NCBI GenBank assembly: GCA_030625645.1
Contig: DAOUQH010000005.1
Location: 1-36,871 of the forward strand
Length of the DNA stretch: 36,871 bases
Direction of reading: 5' to 3'
DNA from: Flavobacteriia bacterium
GTDB lineage: Bacteria; Bacteroidota; Bacteroidia; Flavobacteriales; Flavobacteriaceae
The notes beneath the pieces were generated by a model. That model was given only the letters and a program-made list of their open reading frames with translations. It had not been told where the DNA came from and made no database searches. The position numbers and the translations under genes are program-made. Of this stretch, positions 27,532-36,646 are shown piece after piece (the stretch's first letter is position 1; each line of letters opens with the position of its first letter).

Positions 27532-27539
27532 CAAAGTTA
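27532..27539 (-). promoter_or_regulatory. Putative -7 box TAACTTTG upstream of pyrR
   Basis: Minus-strand TAnnTTTG, 26 nt before the ATG. Confidence 0.4.
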
Positions 27540-27661
27540 CACTTTTTTTTTGCAGAGATAAATAATTTTTGATGTTAATTAAATTGTTAAGAAAAAAACT
27601 TCCCCTATCAATATTCCAATTGATGTTACATTAATTTAGCTAAAGCTGAAATAATATTTCT

Positions 27662-29059
27662 ATGCATCTATTTTCACATGATAATGATAATATTCCGTTG
27701 TCAAAATTTGAGTTAATGCTTAAAACAAATAGCATTTACTTTTTTGACGCTGAGGAATTTGAAGAAATTATCCTCTATTATATTGATAGTGGCAAACTCT
27801 CTTTGGCTAAAAAAGCAATTTTTTTAGGTTTAAACCAACACCCATCTTCTGTTGCTTTACAACTGATGAAAGTTGAGATTTATATTGTAGAAGAAAATTA
27901 CGAGGAAGCTGAAATTATTTTAAATAAGCTACGTAAAATTGAGCCTTCAAACGATGAGATCTATATTCAAAAAGCATCCATCTATTCCAAAAAAGGACAA
28001 CATAAAAAAGCAATTGAGGTTTTACATTTAGCAATTGAATTTTCAAAAGATGAAGTCGAAATATATTCAATGATTGGTATGGAATACCTTTTTATTGATG
28101 ATTTTGATACAGCAAAATTAAATTTTACCAAATGTCTGGAAGTTGATTTTGATGATTATTCTGCATTGTACAATATTATATATTGTTTTGATATGTTGAA
28201 ACAACACGAGGAAGCAATAAATTATTTAGATAATCATATTGATAAAGATCCTTATAGTGAAGTTGCCTGGCATCAACTTGGTCGCCAGTATTTTATTGTA
28301 GAAAATTATAAGAAAGCACTTATTGCATTTGACTATGCAATTTTAATTGATGAGCAATTTATTGGTGCACATTTAGAAAAGGCCAAAACACTCGAGAAAC
28401 TAGAACGATATAAGGAAGCTATTGATTTTTTTAATATGACAATGGAATTGGACACTCCTACTTCGTTTGCTTATTTGCAGATTGGAAGGTGTTATGAAAA
28501 ATTAAACAAACCTGAACTAGCTTTAGATTATTACGACAAAACGGTTAACGAAGACCCTCTCCTTGACAAAGGCTGGTTAGCTTTAACCGATATTTACATC
28601 AAACAATCTGATTATCAAAAAGCATTATTTTATATCAAGAAAGCATTGAGTATTGATGAAGAAAATAATGATTACTGGATTAAACTTGCCGAAATAAATT
28701 TAAAATTAAATCTATTTGAAGAAGCTGCAATAGCATATCAAAAGACAATCGAATTACATGATGACAGAATTGAAATACATATTGCTTTTGTAGATGTATT
28801 ATATTTTTTAGGAGACTATAAAGATGCTTTAAACTTTTTATATGTAACTTATAAAAATGAACCTAATAATCCTGAAATTCTATATCGTCTTTTTGCTTTA
28901 AATTATTTAGTTAACGAAAAAAATGAAGCCATCTTAAACCTTGAAAAAGCTTTAAAAGCAGATTTTAGCCTTCACCTTTTAGTAAAAGATATTTATAAAA
29001 CTATTTTTGAAATGGAGGAAATAAAGAATTTTATTAAAAAATTTAACGAAAACAACTAG
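27662..29059 (+). CDS. Tetratricopeptide repeat protein
   Basis: Serial ~34-aa repeats, e.g. AWHQLGRQYFIVENYKKALIAFDYAILIDEQ, AYLQIGRCYEKLNKPELALDYYDKTVNEDP. Confidence 0.9.
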   Translation: MHLFSHDNDNIPLSKFELMLKTNSIYFFDAEEFEEIILYYIDSGKLSLAKKAIFLGLNQHPSSVALQLMKVEIYIVEENYEEAEIILNKLRKIEPSNDEIYIQKASIYSKKGQHKKAIEVLHLAIEFSKDEVEIYSMIGMEYLFIDDFDTAKLNFTKCLEVDFDDYSALYNIIYCFDMLKQHEEAINYLDNHIDKDPYSEVAWHQLGRQYFIVENYKKALIAFDYAILIDEQFIGAHLEKAKTLEKLERYKEAIDFFNMTMELDTPTSFAYLQIGRCYEKLNKPELALDYYDKTVNEDPLLDKGWLALTDIYIKQSDYQKALFYIKKALSIDEENNDYWIKLAEINLKLNLFEEAAIAYQKTIELHDDRIEIHIAFVDVLYFLGDYKDALNFLYVTYKNEPNNPEILYRLFALNYLVNEKNEAILNLEKALKADFSLHLLVKDIYKTIFEMEEIKNFIKKFNENN

Positions 29060-29151
29060 CTTTTTATTAAATATCACTATCTAAAAAGTAGTCAATAATT
29101 CTCTTAGCTTAAAAATTAGAATTCTTAAATTCTAAATCCATAAATCTTTTT

Positions 29152-29159
29152 TACTTTTG
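29152..29159 (+). promoter_or_regulatory. Putative -7 box TACTTTTG immediately before first DUF368 gene
   Basis: TAnnTTTG match ending 5 nt before ATG 29165. Confidence 0.4.
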
Positions 29160-29164
29160 CATAA

Positions 29165-30097
29165 ATGGAAAGGACACTTAAAGACTATTTAATAATTTCA
29201 CTTAAAGGAGTTGCTATGGGAGCCGCTGATGTGGTTCCGGGAGTATCTGGTGGAACAATTGCATTTATTTCTGGAATTTACGAAGAGTTAATCAATTCGA
29301 TAAATCAGATAAATCTTAAAACAATCAAAATTCTAAAAGATGAAGGTTTTGCAGCAATGTGGAAATCTATTAATGGTAGTTTCTTACTTTCATTATTTTT
29401 AGGAATAGCCATTAGTGTAATCTCTTTGGCAAAAATAATCAGGTATTTGTTAGAAACTCAACCAATTTTAGTTTGGTCATTTTTCTTCGGATTAGTTTTA
29501 GCAAGTGTAATTTATGTTGGAAAACAAATTACCCAATGGCGAATAATTACATTTGTGTTAATGATTCTAGGTGCAGTCACTGCATTTTTCATCACACAAA
29601 TTCCGCCTCAACACCTACAAATAAGTAATAGTTTTTTATTTTTAGCAGGAGCATTAGCAATTTGCGCAATGATTTTACCTGGTATTTCAGGGAGTTTTAT
29701 CTTGCTTTTATTAGGAGTGTACAAACCTGTTTTAGACGCAATTCACGACAAAGATTTTAAAACTCTTGGAATACTAGCTTTAGGAGCCATCGTTGGCTTA
29801 TTAACTTTTTCTAGGTTATTAAAATGGCTTTTCGATCATTATCAAAATCTAACCTTGGCAACTTTAACTGGTTTTATCATTGGTTCGCTTAACAAAATCT
29901 GGCCTTGGAAAAAAGTATTGCAATCTGAAATGATTGAAGGAAAATTAAAAATATTACAAGAAAAAAGTGTTTTACCCTTTGCTTTCGAAGGAGATAATCA
30001 AGTTTTATATGCCTTATTTTTTGCTGCAATCGGATTTGCTTTTATAATACTTTTAGAAAAATTAGCCCTTAAAAAAAAAATAAATTGTTACAGTTGA
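29165..30097 (+). CDS. DUF368 membrane protein (PopT-type undecaprenyl phosphate transporter family), copy 1
   Basis: GAADVVPGVSGGTIAFISGIYEELI and AMILPGISGSFILLLLGVY; multiple TM segments. Confidence 0.9.
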   Translation: MERTLKDYLIISLKGVAMGAADVVPGVSGGTIAFISGIYEELINSINQINLKTIKILKDEGFAAMWKSINGSFLLSLFLGIAISVISLAKIIRYLLETQPILVWSFFFGLVLASVIYVGKQITQWRIITFVLMILGAVTAFFITQIPPQHLQISNSFLFLAGALAICAMILPGISGSFILLLLGVYKPVLDAIHDKDFKTLGILALGAIVGLLTFSRLLKWLFDHYQNLTLATLTGFIIGSLNKIWPWKKVLQSEMIEGKLKILQEKSVLPFAFEGDNQVLYALFFAAIGFAFIILLEKLALKKKINCYS

Positions 30098-30165
30098 TAG
30101 TATCTGTTAAATAGTTTTTAAGTTAGCAAGTCAAACTAGACAACAACTAAGCGCAACCTAATACC

Positions 30166-31197
30166 ATGGAAAATACCAGAACTTTAAGCGACAAAGTCCT
30201 CCTTTTTATTAAAGGATTAGGGATGGGTGCGGCAAATAAAGTTCCGGGTGTTTCAGGTGGAATGGTTGCTTTTGTATCAGGGTTTTATGAAGAACTTATC
30301 TATTCTCTTCAAAAAATCAACCGAAAAGCATTTAAACTCTTGTTTAATAGAGGTTTTAAAAGTTTTTATCGGTATATAAATGGTAAATTTTTGTTGTTAA
30401 TCTTTGCTGGTAGCACTTTTAGTTATTTTAGCGTTTCAAGGATCTTAGATTATTTCATTACCAATTATGAACTTTATGTATGGAGTGCTTTTTTTGGGAT
30501 GATTATTGGTTCTATCTATTATATTTTAAAAGATTTTAGCGATTGGAGAATTCAAAATATTATTGCCATATTTATTGGAGTTTCTATAGGAGTTGCCATT
30601 AGTTTTATGACTCCCGCAAAAGAAAATGATAATTTATGGTTTGTTTTTTTATGCGGAATAATCGGTGTTTCAGGAATGACATTACCCGGACTTTCGGGAT
30701 CATTTATTTTAATTTTATTAGGAAATTATGTTCTTTTATTGGTTGATTCTGTAAATGAATTATCCAAAATAATTACTGATATTTTTAGATGGAACTTTGA
30801 TTTTATTAATGACCCTGAACGAATGCGGTACATGAAGATTATAGGTAGTTTTACCTTAGGTTCAATTACCGGATTAGTAGTTTTATCACATATTTTAGGC
30901 TTCTTACTTAAAAGATGGCATCAAATTGTAACCGCCATCATTATTGGGTTTATTTCGGGATCCTTAGGTATCGTTTGGCCATGGAAAAAAGAAATATATA
31001 AAACCAATGAATTAGGAGAAGTTTTACTAGACAGTCAAGGAAATGAAGTACTACAAAATTACCAACGATATATTCCTGACATAAACAATTCGGAAACCTG
31101 GGTAGCAATAGGTTTTATTCTTTTTGGAATTCTTTCCTTATTATTATTAGAATGGCTCGGAAATCAAAGAAAATTCAAAAAACGAAAGAGAAGGTGA
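30166..31197 (+). CDS. DUF368 membrane protein, divergent copy 2
   Basis: GAANKVPGVSGGMVAFVSGFYEELI and GMTLPGLSGSFILILLGNY; colinear with copy 1. Confidence 0.9.
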   Translation: MENTRTLSDKVLLFIKGLGMGAANKVPGVSGGMVAFVSGFYEELIYSLQKINRKAFKLLFNRGFKSFYRYINGKFLLLIFAGSTFSYFSVSRILDYFITNYELYVWSAFFGMIIGSIYYILKDFSDWRIQNIIAIFIGVSIGVAISFMTPAKENDNLWFVFLCGIIGVSGMTLPGLSGSFILILLGNYVLLLVDSVNELSKIITDIFRWNFDFINDPERMRYMKIIGSFTLGSITGLVVLSHILGFLLKRWHQIVTAIIIGFISGSLGIVWPWKKEIYKTNELGEVLLDSQGNEVLQNYQRYIPDINNSETWVAIGFILFGILSLLLLEWLGNQRKFKKRKRR

Positions 31198-31949
31198 GTA
31201 AATTAAAAACTTCAAAATATGGCTTACTGGGAAGAAATATCTCCTACTCATTTTCGGAAGGATATTTTTCAAAGAAATTTAAAGACTTAAATTTAGATGA
31301 ATATTCTTACCAAAATTTTGACATCAATTCAATTGAAGATTTTAAAAGTATTATCAACAAAAACTCAGAGACTTTAAAAGGTCTAAATGTCACTATTCCA
31401 TATAAAGAAGATATTATTTCCTATTTAGATGAATTAGACGATGATACAACTAAAATTGGAGCAGTTAATACTATAAAAATACTAGATAATAAAAGACTAA
31501 AAGGTTATAACACCGATGTTTATGGTTTTGAGGAGTCATTAAAGCCATTCTTAAAAAAACATCATAAAAAAGCATTAATTCTGGGTACCGGAGGAGCATC
31601 AAAAGCTATTGCCTTTGTGTTTGATAAATTAAAAATTAAATATATGTTTGTTTCGAGAGATACAAAAAATAAAATTACAATTAATTATAGTGACCTTTCC
31701 AAAAACTTTATAGAAACGCATCAAATAATAGTTAACTGCACTCCTCTAGGAACATTCCCAAATATTGAAAATCACGCTGAAATTCCATATCAATACCTCA
31801 ATAAAAACCATTTATTATTTGATTTAATATACAATCCGCAAGAAACTACATTCTTAAAAAAAGGAAAAGAAAAAGGAGCAACTGTAAAAAATGGTTTACA
31901 AATGCTAGAATTACAGGCTGAAAAAGCCTGGGAAATATGGAACTCCTGA
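31194..31949 (+). CDS. aroE: Shikimate dehydrogenase
   Basis: YGLLGRNISYSFSEGYFSKKF, GLNVTIPYKEDII, GAVNTIKI, GYNTDVYGFEESL, ILGTGGASKAIAF, VNCTPLGTFP, NGLQMLELQAEKAWEIW; GTG 31194 preferred (GTGA overlap), track ATG at 31152 also possible. Confidence 0.9.
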   Translation: MSKLKTSKYGLLGRNISYSFSEGYFSKKFKDLNLDEYSYQNFDINSIEDFKSIINKNSETLKGLNVTIPYKEDIISYLDELDDDTTKIGAVNTIKILDNKRLKGYNTDVYGFEESLKPFLKKHHKKALILGTGGASKAIAFVFDKLKIKYMFVSRDTKNKITINYSDLSKNFIETHQIIVNCTPLGTFPNIENHAEIPYQYLNKNHLLFDLIYNPQETTFLKKGKEKGATVKNGLQMLELQAEKAWEIWNS

Positions 31950-32088
31950 TTTTATTCTAAACTAAAGCTTTTTAACGCAACTTTTTTAAATAATAATCAT
32001 CTATTTTTATGCAAAGTTTTGTAAAATAACAAGCTATTTGTATATTTCGAGACTTTTAAAACGAATACTAGAACTTAAACATTTAAAA

Positions 32089-34140
32089 ATGTCAGACGGA
32101 AATATTGATAATTTACCAAAAGATCACGAAGAAGAGAAAAACGCTAATCAAGTAGCTGAAAATGTAGAAAAAAATGAATCTTTGGAAGACGAAAAAGTAG
32201 AAACTGTAAAAGAAAAAGCTGAAGAAGCTATTTCTTTAAAGGAAGAAAAGCCTCAGGAAACTGAAGAAACAAAAGAGGTAGCCGAAAAAGAGGCTAAACC
32301 TGAAGAAGTTGTTTCTTTAGATGAAGAAAAACCAACAGAAGAAAAATCTGAAGAAAAAGAGACAGTCAACGAAACGGATTCAGAAAAATCTATAGCCAAA
32401 AAGGAAGAGCCTAAATTAGAGGTTCCTTTTATAGATTTTTCAAAATTAGATATGGATGAAATTGTATCTAAATTTGAACATTTAATATATAAATTTCCTG
32501 TACAAGATTATAAAAATCAATTTCAAGATATTAAAAAGAGCTTTCAAAATCAATATAAACCTATAGTAATCGAAGCAAAACGCAAATTTATTGAAGAAGA
32601 AGGTGGCAATGAAATTGACTTTAACTTTACTTCGTCTGTAAAAAATTCTTATGATAAATTAGTAAGAGATTTTAAAAAGAAACGCTTACAGTACTACAAA
32701 CAAATTGAGAAAGAGCAAAACGATAATCTCGAAAAGAGATTAGAATTAATTGATAGATTAAAAAATCTAATTGATAATGGTGATCCATCAACCATGTACA
32801 ATGAGTTTAGAACTTTGCAAAATGAGTGGCGTGAGACTGGTCAGATTCCTCGTTCTCAATACAACCATGTTTGGCGTACATATCATTTTAATGTAGAACG
32901 TTTCTACGATTTATTACACCTAAATAAAGAACTTAGAGACCTTGATTTTAAACATAATTTTGATGTGAAATCCAAATTAGTTGAAAAAGCAGAAGAGTTA
33001 GCTGCAAGTGATGATATGGATACAGCTTTTAGAGAGTTGCAAATATTACATAGAATGTGGAAAGAAGAAGTAGGACCTGTTGCGAAAGAAGTAAGAGAAG
33101 ATGTTTGGAACCGCTTTAGTGAGGCCACCAAAACTATTCACCACAAACGTCATGAACTTCAAAAAGAATTTGAAGCAAAATTTGAAGAAAATTACGAAAA
33201 AAAGAAAGCTATTATCGAAAAAATCAAAGCTTTTGATTTAGAAAGTGTTACTTCACATGGTGCCTGGCAGGAAGCAATTAAAAAAATTGAAGTATTAAGA
33301 GAAGAGTTTTTTAATGCTGGTAAAGTATCCAGAACAAATAATCAAAATATTTGGAAATCATTTAAAGATACTACAAGAGATTTCAATAAATCAAAAAATG
33401 CATTTTACAAGAATATCAAGAAAGATCAAAATGAAAATCTAACAAAGAAAATGCAGTTGGTTGATCAGGCTGAATCTTTAAAAGATAGTGAAGATTGGGA
33501 TACTGTAACAGATGTTTTTAAGAAAATCCAATCCGATTGGAAAAAAATTGGCCATGTACCTAAAAAAGATTCCGATAAAATTTGGAAACGTTTTAAAGAT
33601 GCTTGTAATCATTTCTTTGATAGAATACATGAAAAACAGGATGGGAATGATAAAGAACAAATTGGCGTTTTTAATACAAAAAAGGATCTTTTGTCTCAGT
33701 TTAAAGATTTTATAGATAATGATAAGCATTTCAATCTCGATGCTGTTAATACTTATATTAAAGATTGGAGAAGTTTAGGTTCATTACCTGTTAAAATGCG
33801 TCATATAGAATCAAAATTCAATAAAGCTTTAGATACTGCTTATATAAAACTCAATATTGATAAAGATGAGGCAGCCTACTTAAAGTTTAAAAATATTGTA
33901 GATTCTTATGTTGAACAAAAAGATGACTATAAATTAAATAGCGAGCAACAATTTGTTCGTAAAAAAATTGATGATTTAACACGTGAAGTAAAGCAGTTAG
34001 AGAATAATATGAGTTTTTTCTCAAATGCTTCTGATGACAATCCATTAGTTCAGAATGTATTAAAAAATATTGAAGATCAAAATAAAGAATTGGATGTATG
34101 GAAAAGGAAATTGGATTATCTAAGGTTATTAGACTATTAA
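32089..34140 (+). CDS. DUF349 tandem-repeat protein with acidic low-complexity N-terminus
   Basis: Repeated W..xG.xP(K)...xxW.xF motifs: EWRETGQIPRSQYNHVWRTY, DWKKIGHVPKKDSDKIWKRFKDACNHFF, DWRSLGSLPVKMRHIESKF; start trimmed from TTG 32038 to ATG 32089. Confidence 0.88.
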   Translation: MSDGNIDNLPKDHEEEKNANQVAENVEKNESLEDEKVETVKEKAEEAISLKEEKPQETEETKEVAEKEAKPEEVVSLDEEKPTEEKSEEKETVNETDSEKSIAKKEEPKLEVPFIDFSKLDMDEIVSKFEHLIYKFPVQDYKNQFQDIKKSFQNQYKPIVIEAKRKFIEEEGGNEIDFNFTSSVKNSYDKLVRDFKKKRLQYYKQIEKEQNDNLEKRLELIDRLKNLIDNGDPSTMYNEFRTLQNEWRETGQIPRSQYNHVWRTYHFNVERFYDLLHLNKELRDLDFKHNFDVKSKLVEKAEELAASDDMDTAFRELQILHRMWKEEVGPVAKEVREDVWNRFSEATKTIHHKRHELQKEFEAKFEENYEKKKAIIEKIKAFDLESVTSHGAWQEAIKKIEVLREEFFNAGKVSRTNNQNIWKSFKDTTRDFNKSKNAFYKNIKKDQNENLTKKMQLVDQAESLKDSEDWDTVTDVFKKIQSDWKKIGHVPKKDSDKIWKRFKDACNHFFDRIHEKQDGNDKEQIGVFNTKKDLLSQFKDFIDNDKHFNLDAVNTYIKDWRSLGSLPVKMRHIESKFNKALDTAYIKLNIDKDEAAYLKFKNIVDSYVEQKDDYKLNSEQQFVRKKIDDLTREVKQLENNMSFFSNASDDNPLVQNVLKNIEDQNKELDVWKRKLDYLRLLDY

Positions 34141-34147
34141 AAAAATT

Positions 34148-34176
34148 AAAACTGCCTTTTCTGGCAGTTTTTTTTT
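34148..34176 (+). terminator. Rho-independent terminator after DUF349 gene
   Basis: AAAACTGCC-TTTTCT-GGCAGTTTTTTTTT: GC-containing stem plus T tract. Confidence 0.88.
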
Positions 34177-34288
34177 GCCAAAATTATTTTTCTAAAATTT
34201 ATAGACAGCAAAGAATAATTATATTAACTCCATAAAAACTACATTATTTTTTCATCCTCCTTTCATATTAGCAATGAAAAAATATGTG

Positions 34289-34296
34289 TAATTTTG
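34289..34296 (+). promoter_or_regulatory. Putative -7 box TAATTTTG upstream of ABC-F gene
   Basis: TAnnTTTG match, 19 nt before ATG 34316. Confidence 0.4.
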
Positions 34297-34315
34297 TGCC
34301 TCAAAAATAAAGATT

Positions 34316-36007
34316 ATGTCAGACGATAAAAAGGTAATATTTTCAATGAACAGGGTAAGTAAAACTTACCAGGGAGCAAACAAACCAGTTTTAAAAGATA
34401 TTTATTTAAGTTTTTTTTACGGAGCAAAAATTGGAATTTTAGGACTTAATGGCTCTGGAAAATCTACCCTTTTAAAGATAATTGCCGGAATTGAAAAGAA
34501 TTATCAAGGAGATGTTGTTTTTTCACAAGGTTATTCTGTTGGATATTTAGAGCAAGAACCAAAACTTGATGATGATAAAACCGTAATTGATATTGTAAAG
34601 GAAGGTGTTGCAGATACTGTTGCCATACTAGATGAATACAACAAAATAAACGATATGTTTGGTTTGGAGGAAGTCTATTCTGATGCTGATAAAATGGATA
34701 AATTAATGGCGCAACAGGCTGTTTTACAAGATAAAATTGAGGCTTTGGGTGCTTGGGAATTAGATACCAAACTAGAAATTGCCATGGATGCATTACGTAC
34801 TCCTGAAGGAGATACGCCAATTAGAAACCTATCGGGTGGTGAACGCCGACGTGTTGCTCTTTGCCGTTTATTATTACAACAACCAGATGTTTTATTGCTA
34901 GATGAACCTACAAACCATTTGGATGCAGAATCTGTACTATGGTTAGAACATCATCTAGCTCAATATAAAGGAACTGTTATTGCGGTAACGCACGATAGAT
35001 ATTTCTTAGATAATGTTGCTGGATGGATCTTGGAATTAGACAGAGGAGAAGGAATTCCTTGGAAAGGAAATTATTCATCATGGTTAGAGCAAAAATCAAA
35101 TCGTTTAAAACAAGAAGAAAAACAAGCTTCTAAACGACAAAAAACATTAGAACACGAACTGGAATGGGTTAGAATGTCACCAAAAGGAAGACATGCCAAA
35201 TCTAAAGCTCGTTTGTCTAATTATGATAAACTTCTACATGAAGATCAAAAACAAAAAGACGAAAAATTAGAGATTTATATTCCAAACGGACCTCGTTTAG
35301 GGAATAATGTAATTGATGCTGAGGGAGTTTCAAAGGCTTTTGGCGATAAATTATTATATGAAGATCTTAACTTCAAACTACCTCCAAACGGTATTGTTGG
35401 TATTATTGGTCCGAATGGAGCTGGTAAAACCACGATTTTCAAAATGATTATGGGTGAAGAAACTTCTGATAAAGGTAAATTTACCGTTGGTGAAACTGCA
35501 AAGGTTGCTTATGTAGATCAAGCACATTCTAATATTGACCCTGAAAAATCAATTTGGGAAAACTTCTCAGGCGGACAAGAATTAGTTATGATGGGCGGAA
35601 AACAAGTAAATTCAAGAGCTTATTTGAGTCGATTTAATTTTGCAGGCTCCGAGCAGAACAAAACTGTAAGCAAACTCTCTGGAGGGGAAAGAAACCGATT
35701 GCATTTGGCAATGACCTTAAAAGAAGAAGGAAATGTTTTATTGCTTGATGAGCCAACCAATGATTTGGATATTAATACTTTAAGAGCACTTGAAGAAGGC
35801 TTAGAAAATTTTGCAGGTTGTGCAGTTGTAATCTCACACGATAGATGGTTTTTGGATAGAATTTGTACACATATTTTGGCATTTGAAGGAAATTCTCAAG
35901 TGTATTATTTTGAAGGTTCTTTTTCTGAATACGAAGAAAATAAAAAGAAACGCCTTGGTGCAGATGTAACTCCTAAGCGAATTAAATATAAAAAATTAAT
36001 CAGATAG
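34316..36007 (+). CDS. ettA: ABC-F protein, EttA-like (energy-dependent translational throttle)
   Basis: Two ABC cassettes: GLNGSGKSTLLK / LSGGERRRVALCRLL and GPNGAGKTTIFK / LSGGERNRLHLAM; linker WVRMSPKGRHAKSKARLSNYDKLL. Confidence 0.93.
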   Translation: MSDDKKVIFSMNRVSKTYQGANKPVLKDIYLSFFYGAKIGILGLNGSGKSTLLKIIAGIEKNYQGDVVFSQGYSVGYLEQEPKLDDDKTVIDIVKEGVADTVAILDEYNKINDMFGLEEVYSDADKMDKLMAQQAVLQDKIEALGAWELDTKLEIAMDALRTPEGDTPIRNLSGGERRRVALCRLLLQQPDVLLLDEPTNHLDAESVLWLEHHLAQYKGTVIAVTHDRYFLDNVAGWILELDRGEGIPWKGNYSSWLEQKSNRLKQEEKQASKRQKTLEHELEWVRMSPKGRHAKSKARLSNYDKLLHEDQKQKDEKLEIYIPNGPRLGNNVIDAEGVSKAFGDKLLYEDLNFKLPPNGIVGIIGPNGAGKTTIFKMIMGEETSDKGKFTVGETAKVAYVDQAHSNIDPEKSIWENFSGGQELVMMGGKQVNSRAYLSRFNFAGSEQNKTVSKLSGGERNRLHLAMTLKEEGNVLLLDEPTNDLDINTLRALEEGLENFAGCAVVISHDRWFLDRICTHILAFEGNSQVYYFEGSFSEYEENKKKRLGADVTPKRIKYKKLIR

Positions 36008-36013
36008 TTTTTT

Positions 36014-36595
36014 ATGAATCCTAAAATTAAAAATATAAAAATCGAAGTTTTATCTGATAATTGGTACACTTTAAATAAAATCACCTTTGATTATCAATTA
36101 AAAAATGGTGAATGGGTAAATCAGTCTCGTGAATCTTATGATAGAGGAAATGGAGCTACTATTTTGTTGTACAATACCAATAAAAATACTGTTATTCTAA
36201 TTAAACAGTTTCGTATGCCTTCTTATGTAAATGGTAATGAGTCAGGAATTATAATTGAAACCTGTGCAGGACTATTAGATGGTGATGATCCTGAAACTTG
36301 TGTTATTAAAGAAACTGAAGAAGAGACTGGATATAAAATTAATAAAGCACAAAAAGTATTTGAAGCTTATATGTCACCAGGTGCTGTGACAGAGATAATT
36401 CATTTTTTTGTAGCAGAATATGATGAGTTTATGAAAGTGAGTGATGGAGGCGGACTAATAACTGAACATGAAGATATTGAGGTTCTAGAAATTAATTTTC
36501 AGAAAGCTTTAAGGATGATTAAATCAAGAGAAATCATAGATGCTAAAACTATTATGCTTTTACAGTATGCTCAAATTAATAAATTGTTGGAATAG
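36014..36595 (+). CDS. NUDIX hydrolase, NudK-like (GDP-mannose pyrophosphatase type)
   Basis: [28 protein letters not shown] Nudix box; [21 protein letters not shown]. Confidence 0.88.
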   Translation: MNPKIKNIKIEVLSDNWYTLNKITFDYQLKNGEWVNQSRESYDRGNGATILLYNTNKNTVILIKQFRMPSYVNGNESGIIIETCAGLLDGDDPETCVIKETEEETGYKINKAQKVFEAYMSPGAVTEIIHFFVAEYDEFMKVSDGGGLITEHEDIEVLEINFQKALRMIKSREIIDAKTIMLLQYAQINKLLE

Positions 36596-36646
36596 ATAAA
36601 TTGTTAACTTCTATTAATTAAGATCACAAATAAAATAAAACCAATT

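Noticed and set aside
32904-33729. Antisense and alternative-frame ORFs within the DUF349 gene
   Set aside because: Arise from the Lys/Glu-rich codon composition; no motif
34464-34820. 118-aa minus ORF inside the EttA-like gene
   Set aside because: Antisense to conserved ABC motifs; Gln/His/Leu-rich composition expected from the reverse frame
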